This document shows, piece after piece, positions 33,393 through 45,200 of a stretch of 64,000 nt of DNA; within the stretch, counting starts at the first letter, position 1; each line of letters starts with the position of its first letter. This stretch comes from Apostichopus parvimensis (Eukaryota; Echinodermata; Holothuroidea; Aspidochirotida; Stichopodidae): positions 343,583 to 407,582 of the forward strand of contig KN882256.1 of the NCBI GenBank assembly GCA_000934455.1, given 5' to 3'. A program made the position numbers and the translations under genes. Under the pieces are notes generated by a model. The model did not search any database and was not told the origin of the DNA. It saw only the letters and a list, made by a program, of their open reading frames with translations.

Positions 33393-33688
33393 TCAGCCAT
33401 GTTGTCGTGATTCCAGCTTTTCACTGGCAGGTCCAACCAACTCCTTCTTGGGAATGAAGTCTGGCATGACTGTATGGAACAATGTCCAGTCTGCTGTCTG
33501 CTCCACCTTGGCTGTTCTCTTGATCTTGGCGAAGAAGCCAGACAGTGCCACATTTGGCTCCTCAAGGCCCAGGAATTTTATAATCAGCATGAAATCTTGC
33601 CTCAAACTCAGGTCATCGGAACGTTCAATTGTTGCCCGTATAGCCTCCATCAAGCCATAGGTCGGCGAAGGGTTGACTTTCCAGCGGT
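33393..33688 (-). pseudogene. coiled-coil/hAT-like gene, exon 2
   Basis: A CACAG acceptor before 33688 joins in phase to the exon ending at 34448, giving RACPDRWKVNPSPTYG. The frame continues through SDDLSLRQDFMLIIKF, GFFAKIKRTAKVEQTADW and FIPKKELVGPASE to a stop at 33393. The exact donor was not found. The segment is hydrophilic and all-helical in appearance. I recognise it as an N-terminal region of the same family only by position and phase. Confidence 0.55.
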
Positions 33689-34447
33689 CTGTGAGAAGAA
33701 GAGAAGTATAAAAATCAATCAGTCTGGGAAACAACACTTACTGTACCTAGGTAGTGGAAATGCCTGCAGGATGATTCAATAAATAATCTGAATATTATAA
33801 CTATTCCATGCATTTCTTATGAAAAGCTTAAGGGTGAACACCTTTGGCCAGTCCCCTAGTGAATGTGAATTAACACTTGAATGCTTCTGGGTTACCCCCC
33901 TACTCCTCCTTGACCCACCCTTCCCATCCTCATCTGAAACCCGAATCATTGATCTAAGATTGTCTCTCAATTTTCACATGAATTAACAGAGAAATATCAC
34001 ACATTTATATACCCCCACCCCACCCCAGTTCCCATTCCGTCACGCAATCCTCCAGGCCCTCCCCCATCCTTATCTGAAACCCCTCTCGCCATTGCCTCAT
34101 TCTCTGTTTTCATCTAATCTACACACTATTTTACATGAATCCCGGCCTTCTTCCAGAGGGCGGGAGCGTTTCTATTATAAGAGCCGTAATACATAGTGCG
34201 CATGCGCAGTAGCGAAAAATCAACGAAGAGCATGCCTGGGAAATGACAATAACAATCCATTACATTCTCTGCACTAACTCCCCCGTTCGCATTTATTAGC
34301 GTGCCTAGGCCTATTAAAAAATCCTGCCCGTTACACCTTACTTCTATCCACCTCGTATTGAAATATTTTGTCAAAATTACACAGAACAGTCCCCCGAATC
34401 TAAGTAAGAAAGCCTAATTTACTTAGAAAATGTCAAATTTGACTTAC

Positions 34448-34535
34448 CGGGGCACGCACGTTGGTGAACGAGATCGTTTATTTCTTCAACCGTCCATCCG
34501 CAAATTAGCCATACCCGTTCCGCGACACTAGCCAT
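34448..34535 (-). CDS. coiled-coil/hAT-like gene, first coding exon
   Basis: The ATG at 34535 is the first in its frame and sits next to CpG-rich DNA. The exon encodes MASVAERVWLICGWTVEE and INDLVHQRACP, ending at a consensus donor CCG-GTAAGTC. Phase 1 fits the acceptor at 33688. This exon is intact, and it places the promoter of the gene just above 34535. Confidence 0.6.
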
Positions 34536-35328
34536 CGCGGTCGGCAGGATGTTTCCGCAGCGTCCGCCTAACAAAATCGCGGCGTTTTCGTTTGTTTCGT
34601 GGGGTATGTTCCACTGATTTTCTCAAGGAAATATTTGGTCAGATTGAAAATAATACCTCTACATTCAGGTTGGAAGGTCCGATCTGTCGAATCGGGTAAA
34701 AATTAGCGATTTTCCAAGCGATATTGATGAAAATTTTAGATCGATCGTTGCTCGATGATACATCGTGCTATAGGGTAGCCGACCACAGATAATGTATTGA
34801 CATGTACAGTCGTACCGTCCTGTGCAATTTTAGTTCATTCTATTGGGTGTAACACACCCCACGACCAATATATGTTACCACGTAGTTCTGACTGCTTTCT
34901 CTTTGGTGATTTTCCGTTAGCGTATTATTTACCTGTGTTTTCCGAGCAAAATGTGGAGTCCTGTAACTCAGTCATTTGGAATGCCATAAATGTGGAATTT
35001 TGACACCTAATCAAGGAAATATTTCCTGACATTTTGGGGAAAAAATAATAAGGAAAGCTTCTTTAGTTTTTGAGGGAGGGTCCTTTGAAAACGTGGGATG
35101 TGGTCAGTTTGGCGAACCAACTGATCGTGTGGGGTACTATGCCTACTCTTAGCTTAGATTAAAGCAAGTAGAAGAGCTTGTGTCAACTGATACATTACTT
35201 TACAAGTTTTATACTTCAAATGACTAACATATCACACCTTAGTGATATGTTGCATAAGAAATACCTCAAATTTCATTGTTTTTTTATTTGCATGTCAGTT
35301 ATTTACCTTTTGGGGTTACAAGTTAGCC
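34536..35328. other. divergent intergenic stretch, no feature resolved
   Basis: The stretch lies between the start of the coiled-coil gene and the end of the Kolobok gene. GC-richer DNA near 34540-34600 could be the promoter of the former. The open frame at 34797-35003 has no recognisable content. Confidence 0.35.
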
Positions 35329-37020
35329 TTAAGATTCCCCAGCCTTATCAATACGTGACTTCAACTTAGTTACCAATGCTGCTTTGCCCGGAAACTCTAT
35401 CCTTGCAACATTCTTAGGTAAATTACATACTGGCATCGGCAAAACAGACATTGTTTGCATTTTCAAGGAAATAACATTTTCCAAGAGAGGATAAAAAAAA
35501 TCGTAGCTTTTTTCTACATCAACTGCTTTAGCCACCCACTTCTTTGACGTTTTCGAATAAACAACTCGATATCGCTTAGCACCCTTATCTGCAGACACTT
35601 TGTTTGACTTCTGGATGGTAGCTTGAGGCCTGTCACAATTTCTGTTATGGTCTATGATTGGTAACTGCAAACGTGCCATCATATTGGGAAAGTCGAATTC
35701 TTGCATTTTCGGACAGTACTTGAGTAGTGCTCCATGAAAAACCTCAAGGCTTCCTGTATGGCATGCTTTTGTTAGCTTACGAATGTCTTTCAGCAGTCGC
35801 TTTTTCATGAGAACATCCTTCATGGCATTGTGTGATGCAGAATCCTGTTTCAGCCAGGCAGGTTCAACCTGTGCAATTTCTTGGATTTGTGGATGGGCAC
35901 ATTTTGTGAACTTTTCACAGGTATCCCGGCTGTGATTTTTCACGATGTGGTAGATTACGGAAGAGAACTTTTCTACCAGTAACTGGGCATCCCCGTTACA
36001 AGTTTGTGCAGACCACCACAAATGATTTGAGATGGCCTGTAACCATGGGGCCAGGTCCTCACAAGCTTTCTTCTTGCATTTGGCTACAAGCTTCTTCTTT
36101 ACGGACTTGGCCAGGTGCCATACATCATACTGATGGTCGATCTCTGGGTATTCCGTCCTCATGACTTTTGTTATGCCGGTGTGACGATCTTTGGCAACAA
36201 CACCAACCTTTACATTAGAGTCCAAAATGTAGTCCAGGCATCTTTTAAAACCCAGTTTCTCCATTGCAACTGAGCTGGTTGTTTTTGACACCTGCACCAG
36301 TTCGCTCCAAACAATATTTTGGGTTGCCATGTCCATCATGGTGTAGGTAAAATATTTGGCATTATAGCCTGGGGAGTCGCACCTTCCATCACCCGATAAC
36401 TGCACAGTCTGTCCATCTAGCTTTTGGAGAATGGCTCTCTGCTCAGTTTGAAAGGCATTGTTTATCACTGGATGGAGAAGTGTCTTTTGGATGCTGTAGT
36501 AAGTTGTCTTCCCAATGAACTCCAACCCAAGGAAATCTGCAAATTGGGACAACTTCGAAATTGTATTTCCGCTGAAAAGCAATGCAGCACTCACCATCAA
36601 ATTGCCAGCTGGAAAAGAACCTACCATTGGCTGCGACCTCCAATCCAGCACCATATGCCCATTAATACAAAACAACTTAACCCTGTACAGTGTGCCAATG
36701 TTCTCTAATTTCTGGATATCAGTGACATACTTCAAGCAAATCTAACATTTCAACTGAATTTGTTGTTGTTGTAGCATTTCATCATACACAATGTATTTTG
36801 TTTTCGAAACACAACGTTCGGGAAGAGAAGGATCACGATCCTCCTCGTCCTCTGACGAAGTGTATTCACTTCCTGGCTGGTAGGACACGTCGCTTTCATG
36901 CAGGTCATCCATGGATGAGCTGGATCTCTTCATGGGACTTTCATGGGTCTTTTTAACAGGAGATGATGTTACTGAGCTGTTAGGTGAAGCTTCTTCCCCT
37001 TCATTGGCTGCTGTTTCAAT
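35329..37020 (-). pseudogene. Kolobok-type DNA transposase, main exon (DDE core) with one in-frame TAG
   Basis: The exon opens in phase 0 after a TTTTCTTAG acceptor (IETAANEGEEASPNSS). It runs through an acidic Ser-rich linker (SDVSYQPGSEYTSSEDEEDR) to QQQQIQLKC, where TAG occurs at 36744-36742, and continues in the same frame to 35329. The later part has the Kolobok signatures WRSQPMVGSFPAGNLMVSAA, LSGDGRCDSPGYNAKY with the first catalytic Asp, VVAKDRHTGITKVMRTEYPE with the second, and HQYDVWHLAKSVKKKL and NHLWWSAQTCNGDAQ. The transposase body is 468 codons without further damage. Kolobok elements duplicate TTAA; I did not locate the termini. Confidence 0.8.
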
Positions 37021-37405
37021 CTAAGAAAAATATCCAAAAATCATGCTTTTACAGGCCTGGAGATTCATGGCAGCTACAGTGGCTATTGCCTTTGATGTTT
37101 GCCACGATGCCCTGAAAAAATATGTACGTTTTAAGGCTTAAATAGCTTTGCAGTTAAATGACTAATCTCCAGGCCTGCCTTTATATTAATGAAATAATAA
37201 GGCTTTCAAATGCCGTCCAATTCTTAAATCGAAAATGCTGTCTTTTGAAGAAAGAACGGATTGGTAAAAATGAAATTTCACCAAATAATGATTTGGTATA
37301 AAACCATTTTTAGAAGTTTATCCCGAGGGTACAAAAATGTCCAAATAAAGGATTTTACTTTTACAATCACTTACAGTAAATGCATAATAAATGAACTTGA
37401 CTCAC

Positions 37406-37600
37406 ATCAATTACATGACTGCTAGTAGGGTCCATGCAATATGTATGATCCAACTGCCCAGCATCAGATGAAAGTCCTGTTGTCAAAGGAAATTGGGTAC
37501 CAGCATCAAAACATTCTACCTCTGTTTGTGTTGATATCGTCACAGTCTCGAAGTCAGTCTGCACAGCCACTTCTTTGTGTGAAAGCCTCTTAGATAAACG
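37406..37600 (-). CDS. Kolobok gene, linker exon 4
   Basis: This 65-codon open exon runs between CCTACAG and GTGAGT, in phase 0 at both ends. It encodes RLSKRLSHKEVAVQTDFETV and ends GLSSDAGQLDH...SHVID. VAVQTD-type repeats (AVQTD, ISTQT, AGTQF) suggest a short low-complexity linker between the zinc finger and the nuclease. No defect seen. Confidence 0.65.
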
Positions 37601-37639
37601 CTGTAGGAAAAAAGGAAACAATTCAATTAAACATAAATT

Positions 37640-37862
37640 GTTTGTTGTTTTACATCCTTTAATTTAATGGCTACGGTCATATAGAGATGAGATGAACATT
37701 TAGACAATGGCACGATATGATACACATAAAGGAGACTGATGAAGTGGAAGGAAACCAGAGAAGCTGGAGATAACCCACATCTGGCGGGACTCGAACACAC
37801 ACATATATGAAACACAGTGGTGCACAGTATGCAGCCTTAACCACTAGGCTACCTGACAACCC
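37640..37862 (-). mobile_element. tRNA-derived SINE
   Basis: Read on the minus strand, the head (37862 to about 37776) resembles a tRNA. It has an A-box-like GTAGCCTAGTGGTTAAGG and a B-box GTTCGAGTCCCGCC with about 50 bases between them. A body of about 130 bases follows, to an A-rich end near 37640. The arrangement is that of a Pol III-transcribed tRNA SINE. It lies in an intron of the Kolobok gene, so it inserted after that element. Flanking duplications were not resolved. Confidence 0.75.
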
Positions 37863-38023
37863 AGAACATATATTATGTAACATATAGTTTGTTAAATTTA
37901 GAGTACAAATGTTGTATGCATAACTCTTATGTCATATTGGGACAGTGTTTCATAAAAGTTCCAATTTTGTCGCAAGGTTTTATATTCTTTCTCTTAAATT
38001 GAGTTTTGCATAAAGAAATTTAC

Positions 38024-38110
38024 TCTTTTCCTTTTCTGCTTTCCAATTGTAGACTTCTGTGCTATTGGGCTCAGGGGACGCTTTGGCTGTTCTGATTTTA
38101 CCTGCAATAT
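38024..38110 (-). CDS. Kolobok gene, linker exon 3
   Basis: This 29-codon exon (ILQVKSEQPKRPLSPIAQ, then STIGKQKRKR) runs between TTTACAG and GTAAAT, in phase 0 at both ends. The basic KQKRKR end followed by RLSKR of the next exon could act as a nuclear-localisation signal. No defect seen. Confidence 0.6.
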
Positions 38111-38820
38111 CTGTAAAAGTAGATTGAAAAAAAAACCAGGAATTATTCATTCATCTTTCAAAAGGTTTGCAAGCCTCCCAAGCACTTTCAAGAAATTTCG
38201 TGCATGATTTTGTGAAATTTAATGCCATTTGATTAAAAAACACATGTTCTGAAAGAAATGAAACTGAGCAAGAATTTGTAATGTGGTACCATGAATATGC
38301 ATGGCACCAGACTTGATTAATGGTAGCATAGTTATGAACCATGCGCAACATGATATAAATATACACACATAATACTTCAAGGCATGTACACATTTTGTTA
38401 GTAAATTTACCCTAAATTTTTATAATTTTTGTTTCCCATTTTGTTTTGCCAATCTGGAAACTTTGAATTAATTAACAAGATCAAATCTACAATGTCATTT
38501 TTTTGGGAAATCAACAGATTTGTATTGTTGAAATACTTATCATAACAATACAATCGATAAAAATCAAAGTTCTTTTATCGTGACAAAACTTGTTAATAAA
38601 ATTAGTTTTGCTTTAAGGTTTGGTTTGTTAAAAAAATTAGTATGCTTTTATTTTGCTTCGCAATCATCCTTCTAAAATAAATAACGCCTCATGTAATTGC
38701 AGTTGGCTGTATGTTTTTTATTTTTTAGGAAACTTACATTAAAAAATAATATAACCCCTAGAAGGCAGATTCATACTTTGCCAAGCAGCATAAAAATCAC
38801 CATCTGCTTAATTTTCTCAC

Positions 38821-38928
38821 CTGAGAAACTTCCGGAAGTACTTCAGTGGTTTGGACAGGACCTTCAGCTTCTCCCTCTGATGCTTCTGCCGATGCATACT
38901 CCGGTGGGTTTAGCAAGTCCTGTAACGT
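38821..38928 (-). CDS. Kolobok gene, linker exon 2
   Basis: This 36-codon acidic exon (TLQDLLNPPEYASAEASEG ... TTEVLPEVSQ) runs between TATTTCAG and GTGAGA, in phase 0 at both ends. Its phase and strand fit the next exon. It has no domain of its own. Confidence 0.6.
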
Positions 38929-39566
38929 CTGAAATATGTAGCAGAAAAAGGAAACCATTAAAGATATATATCTTAATGGAACAATTTAAATGTCCCTTTG
39001 TTTTATGTAAAAAAAACATCAAATTCATAATAAAAAAAGAATGGTAGTACCCTATCATTTTTAAACATTCATTCCTTGTGAGTTTACCAGTCGAAAGTGG
39101 GGGCATGTCAGGAAAAGAAGCTGAAGTACCCTCTTGTATTCCCTTTCCTAATATTATCTTATCTGACTGAAACAATGTACTCATTAAAAAAAAATCCGCC
39201 CTCACAACCCACACTTCTCGCTCCTAATAGCTATATTTTGCTACCCCTACACTAGCTGTATAGGTAAATATACTAATCCTTACTCTTTGCATTGATTTGA
39301 ACTTAAAATATTTACACTTGCATTCCAACTGATTATAAAAGTGGGGCTATTTCGACTGCGGAGATGTTTTGGTAACATTTTGGTAAAGGGACGTTTTGAC
39401 TGGACACCCCTTGTGAAATGGTGAATTAAATTTTCCTGAAAATGATATGAATGCCAAAAAAATATATTGTGTCAATGTGAACAAACAAATTACGACTCGC
39501 TTTATTGTAAATAATGCAAATTTTGCTGATAACATATCTTTTTTGCAAATATTTTTTGGGGCTTAA

Positions 39567-39869
39567 TCAATAATATGATGGAAACTTTTTCAAAATTCTT
39601 ACACTCATTTGACCCAACTGTTGAATGTAAATGAGGGGACTGGTAATCAGTTTAATATACAAGTCATTACACCTTGAGAAATTAACCAACAAATCAGTTA
39701 AATTCGAAAGAATGTACTGTTTGCCAAGGTAATGTTGAATGGGTGCTGGACGTTTCAAACTGTGGCGTTTCATACCCTGACATATTTTTGGCACGAATCT
39801 TCCAGGGAATAAATGCTTGAGTACAAAATGTCCCTCATCCACATCAAATAATTTGGAATTGAGCCCCAT
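39567..39869 (-). other. unassigned 100-codon open frame
   Basis: The frame begins MGLNSKLFDVDEGHFVLKH and ends KKFPSYY. It lies in the intron between the THAP exon and exon 2 of the Kolobok gene, on the same strand. I recognise nothing in it and see no decisive splice sites. It may be a chance frame. Confidence 0.2.
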
Positions 39870-40357
39870 CCAAAATAAAGCACAAATTATTGTACGACAT
39901 GACTAATTTGTCTATGAAAACTAAAATTTCAAATATTGACTCGGCCCGAAAGAAAATTTTACAAAATTTTCCATCATCAATCAGTCACAGCCACTACAGG
40001 ATGGCATAGGCCTAATTTATTTTGCTAATACTTTATAGACAGTGTTGGACATTACATTGGCTGGGAGTTTTTTGATGTTATGTTGCCTACCTTCAGCAAA
40101 TCCATGGATGAAAGTTTTAGTTGCATTTGCCGCATGTAAGTTGAATGTATAGTTTTTTGTTACAGGATATAGATACCACAGGGACTATGCACCAAATCCC
40201 TATACACCAATTGGTACTTATATAGCCCGAATGCCCCAATCCCTTTTCATTCATGATGAATATATTTATATCTTTGTCTCTCCGGTTTGTTTACACCAGT
40301 CAAACCGACATTTGTTATTTTCTGTTGTTAGAAGGGTCATAATTGAATACACAGACA

Positions 40358-40728
40358 CTAATTCGATGCAATTCCAAATAAATAAATGCACAGAGATTCC
40401 GAGGAGCTACTCGGACGTGAACCGCAAGGTTTTTTATGCGCAAAAATTGTTGGAATTGCGGTAGGTCCCAACTTCTTTCGGTAAGGGGAAACCCCTAACG
40501 CTGCAGGCATGTCCGTCTCAAAACAAGATTGTGCAAAATGCTCCGGACAAACAACTCGGTGGTTCTTGTTAAATTTGTAGCGTTGGAACTTGAATTTGTC
40601 CGTTCCGATGTTATGTATCCACGCACGACATCTTCTAGATCCTTTTTCGGATCGGGGATGGCAAACAACATTAATTCCCAAGAATTTCAAGGCTTATTAG
40701 AACAGCCGAAAGCTTGACACATAGGCAT
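40358..40728 (-). pseudogene. Kolobok gene, THAP zinc-finger exon (damaged)
   Basis: The ATG at 40728 opens MPMCQAFGCSNKP, the first two zinc ligands (C-x4-C) of a THAP finger. A TGA follows at once, and a one-base frame change lies near 40635. The rest of the domain is then seen as AWIHNIGTDKFKFQRYKF and VVCPEHF (the C-x2-H ligand pair), followed by YRKKLGPTAIPTIF, a typical THAP end. THAP domains are the DNA-binding heads of Kolobok and P transposases. This exon and the transposase exon on the same strand most likely make one gene of about 5.4 kb. Confidence 0.75.
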
Positions 40729-42172
40729 TTTGACTACTACTATAATCAGTAGCGTTGTTTTGTGCTTTGTGTACAAATAGCACAGTGAGGATTTCACGTC
40801 ACACGGTCAGGGGTCAATATGTTAATTATGCCAGTCTCGTACATAGGATTCATATTTTTGGCTTGTATTTCACGATTTTTATCGATGCTGGTATAATAAA
40901 ACAAGCTGCAAATGGCAGGACACTCTTTTATGAATATTTTCTTTAGAAAAACATTTTTTGGCTGCCACCTGAACCAATCCTTTAAGTCACTGCAATTTAG
41001 TCTGCATAGTGCTATGATACTGTGGACCAGTGTAATTAAAAGAAGTCAACATAGTTATCATGAAAAGTTTTGAAAGTCTAGCCCTCACCCAATTAATGCC
41101 AAATGACCTTTCACTACCAAGTAACGGATCACTTAATTTTTATTATTATGACGAAGGTTTACATACCGACGATGATTTTTTTTAACCTTCCCACATTTCA
41201 TCACTAGTGTAATTAAAACAAATAGGTCCTGGTGGCTTCTAATGACCTCTACCATAATCAATGGGATTCATGTACTCATTTTGGCAAACATATGCATCAC
41301 ATATGAGATTCATCCAACTTTGAACCTATAAGTTAGCATATTTACAAGGTTTTAAGTGTTTGACCCTTGTTAACCTGAAATGACCTTTGACCACTTGTAA
41401 AATAAGTAGCATTCATTGAAGTTTGCAGAAAAGCTCAGAAGCAACCATTTGACATTAACCTGACGTGGTCCATTTGAGATCACTTGATTTCGATATATTT
41501 TTAGAAAGTAACAAACCAGCAAAAACATATTTTGAAGGTCAATCCAATTATTGATCCGTCTTTACTTATATACTGGAAAGAGAAACTACAGTGTCATGGC
41601 AGAAGCTGTAAGTGAAGCTAGCAATGAATTCTCACAGGCCACGACTACAACAAATGAGGCTTACCATCAGTCAGTGCATCCAACGTGTATAAATGCAAAA
41701 TGTTCGGCCAGTTTGGGATGACCTGTTGGGTATAGCACAAAATGTCAATTGTGAATGAATCTCACTTTTTGTATAAATTTTTGTCACTTGGTTTTTAGAA
41801 TAATTCGAAGTCCTCTTCTACCTAAAATATGCAAAAAGTGCTGCTTTGTGTATGCAGCAATATTTGGTTTTTAATCTGAGGTTCACTTCAGCAATGAAAC
41901 AAAACTTTCCCTTTAGTCACTCTGCAAACTGAGTGGGAATGTCACGCAATATATATTCATGCATGCAGTGTATTTAAAATTGTGTTGTGTCGCTTCATTA
42001 CAAACTAGCGTAATACAACTATGTTGGAGATACAATTAGTAGCCTTTACGTATGACTGGTATAGCCCACATGTAGCACCGAGAGAACGAACGATCATTCA
42101 ATACCACTGATCTGTAGAGATCAGTGTTCGATGCACACACCAAGCAGAGGATTATGTTACTTTAGGCTCACC
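40729..42172. other. non-coding stretch upstream of the THAP exon
   Basis: No recognised feature. Several GACCTTT words occur at 41100-41480 without a clear period. The Kolobok promoter and 5' terminus should lie towards 40730-41000. Confidence 0.35.
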
Positions 42173-42241
42173 TTCAAATGTAGCACATAACTCGGGCATT
42201 TCCACCTCTTGAGTATTGCGCTAACAAATTCGTCAGCCATT
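42173..42241 (-). CDS. candidate first coding exon, start of a SAM-like domain
   Basis: The ATG at 42241 (context CACAATGGC) opens MADEFVSAILKRWKC and PSYVLHLK, ending at a GTGAGC donor after 42173. An I-L-x-x-W...Y-V-x-x-L pattern is how many SAM-like domains begin. No following exon was recognised, so the assignment rests on one short exon. Confidence 0.35.
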
Positions 42242-45200
42242 GTGTTAGTTATAACACGCTCACTATATACGATCTACTCATGATGCATGCAAATGCCGCA
42301 GAGTATCAGTAAAATAATGGCGCCAAAATGCTGGCTTTTGCACAACATTGGACAAATCAAGCTTGTTTGCCCATCAGAAAGTAACAATAAAATACATCTT
42401 AATTTTGCACAACAAAGTTTACCCATATCAGTTTCATAGCCTAACGTAGTCCATGGCCTATCTCGTTTGATCTGAGAACGTTTTAGTTCGTCGGATACAC
42501 GTTGCACTAACATGGCTCAATATGAAATGGGCACCCTCCCCACTTCTGCACATTTATAAACCACTTACGTACACTGGATCATCATTTGTTACAACCCTTA
42601 TATTCCTACGAGTTCAGTTATTCCTGAATTTTGTCATTTCTGTACTTTAATTATGGATGCATGCGCTGTCCAAAATGGTTCATTTGGCTACGTGACAAGC
42701 ACGCGATACGTGTTCCATCTAACACACACACACAATATGCATACGCAGTATGTCAGTTGTTATTGGCACACGTTCGTACGTATTTCTGTTGTATCATGAG
42801 CTGTAGCAGTGACATCAAATGATAAGTCTCAAGTTTTTATTTGAATTTTTAGGCTTATTGGGATGCTACAACTTTGATGTAGTATGTGCAGTGAGCTTGC
42901 TGGCACACGGAGTGCCAGTGCGATTGGGATCGCCGAGGCCCGACCGTCTAAATAGCTATTGACAATTACGCCTGAATCATGCAGATAAGAGCGAACTCTG
43001 TCATGATCAGTTTAGAACCGATAGTAGTTTACATCAACATGCCAGTGACCTCTACCACCTGGACGGATCATCGCCCTTTCACGCCCGTGCTAACGCTTCA
43101 AGTTGGCGCGCACGCGCGGCGGCCATTTTACACATCCAAGAGCGATACGGCTCACTATACGTTACGTACGGTAGGGCTGTGTTGTGTGTGACCGTTTACA
43201 AACCATTTTTCAGTACCTAGGACGTGTCACTTAATTTTTCATTATGATAGGAGACCTTACAAATGAAATCAAGCCCCTTGTTTTTGATTCTCCCGAAGGA
43301 AAACATAAATATGCATAATTCTAAGTACAAGAAGTTCTAGTACCTCTTACCAACACTTTCTGAAACTCCTCGAAGGATCGCCGCTTTCTCTCTCTCTGTC
43401 CCTCCCATCTCTCTCTCTCTCATTTTCTTGATATTAATGTTCATTTTACTTCAATATTGTCTTGCCAATTATTTGTAAATTCATTGCACCCTCTTTTCTT
43501 GGTGCTTTCTAATCCTGCTAACTCTCTCCACCTCTGTTTCATTCTCACTGTAGCCTTTTTTTCTGTCCTCTTTCTAACTGCTCTCCTCACCTCTTCATGT
43601 CACTCTCTCTCCCTTGCACTGGTCTATGTGGGGCCTGGCACTATTGCTTCTATACCAGGTGCAGCGTTTCTGATTGGTCTGTGTGGGGATTCCATACTGC
43701 CAACTATTTCACAAAGTTTTTTAATATTTGTACATGCAAGTAACTATAACAAAAATGTATACAGCTTATTTCAGCCCAGAAGAGGATGGTACTGCCCTTA
43801 TCTACTGAACAATATAGGAATTACATTAAATTTTGGTTCAAATTGGGTTAGATAACCAAATCCCAGGGAATGCCATCTGCACATAGTAGGGTTTTTGCAT
43901 TCCTGGGGCCTACAGTGCCATAACTGGAAATTACAAACAAAATCTGTACAATAGTAATTCCTTGATAAGGAGGGGAGCATTTGTCATTCTTAGACATTCT
44001 TCACTATTCTATTCTTTAAACTGGAGATGTTAACCAATAGATGTATTTTCATCATGGGTGATGCAGACCCATCACAAACGGCAAATAAGGCTAATTTGAA
44101 AGATTTCCTCTATAACGAAACCATTAGCAAAAACTCATTTTAAATGTTGTACACTTCGAAAATTAGGTTCTTCTTATGTCCAAGCAGTTTCAGCAAACTG
44201 CAATCAGTAACAAAAAAGTTATTGCAAGTTTCTGGGAGGTCATACTCCAATTTTTTACAATTGACAGTTATGGCAGGTATGGTCTATGTGGGGCCTCTTC
44301 TAAATGCTAACAAATAACATGTAGGAATGAAAAGATAAAGGATTGCATTTGAACATTTATATTAACATCTACTTTTACCCTCTATATATTATTTGACCAT
44401 TCCTTGCATACAATTATAAATTACCCTATAACCCTATAGATATCCAATTATTTGTATTTTTGGAAAGTTAAACTGGGAGTGGAGAGTTATGTTCAATCAT
44501 GGCACATGAGTTCATGATCTATTTGGGGTCATTCTCAACTTCAAGCGGGGCGTTCTTTGGTCTATGTTGGGTCTTTTTTGTTGGAAATGTTCAGTTTGGG
44601 TCCTTTTACATGAGGATAAATTATGGGGTGATGGGTACATGTTGGGGGGGGGGGTGGAACTTGAGCATACCTCTAGTAAACACTCTGCAGTGCTATGCCA
44701 CTAGACATCTTCGGTAAAGGGTGCATGCTTCCTTATAAACAATTGTATACTGATAAGTGTTGTATTCAGTTCCATAGATGTAGGGTTAGCAAATACATGA
44801 ATAGTTGAACAACTACCAGCAATAGTCCACTGATGAAGGGTCCGATGGCTCATTAACGGCCCGGTTTTTGGTAGCTTACTCATTGATATCACTATAGTGA
44901 GGGGGGTTGCATGTACCCATTACATACAGAAATGTATGATTATTGGCAAACTAAATATATCATAGGATTGTATATAATCCTATATATATATATTTAGGAT
45001 TTAATATAGGATTGAATTCTTGTTCTAACCGTCAAAGGGACAGCAACAAGAAAAGTCTTTATGCCCATCTGGTATTGTCCATCCCCAACCCTTTTCAAGT
45101 GAAATCATAGATATGCTAATGATTGGTCCTACCCATTGATTAATTAGGCAACATTGGCAGTGCAGTGTTGAGCTGCTACTGAGGTACTAGTGAAACGCTG

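Noticed and set aside
30144-33782. Plus-strand open frames opposite the coiled-coil/hAT-like gene
   Set aside because: They are antisense shadows of the minus-strand coding sequence, which carries the recognisable motifs.
41100-41480. Repeated GACCTTT words as nuclear-receptor binding sites
   Set aside because: They are common low-complexity words here, irregularly spaced, with no gene start next to them.
43457-43855. 132-codon hydrophobic frame with possible membrane segments
   Set aside because: It arises from CTCTCT-rich and T-rich DNA, lacks a recognisable domain, and has no splice or promoter support.
44960-45015. AT-rich near-palindrome as an origin or terminator
   Set aside because: It is built from TATA repeats and AGGATT words; nothing around it supports a function.
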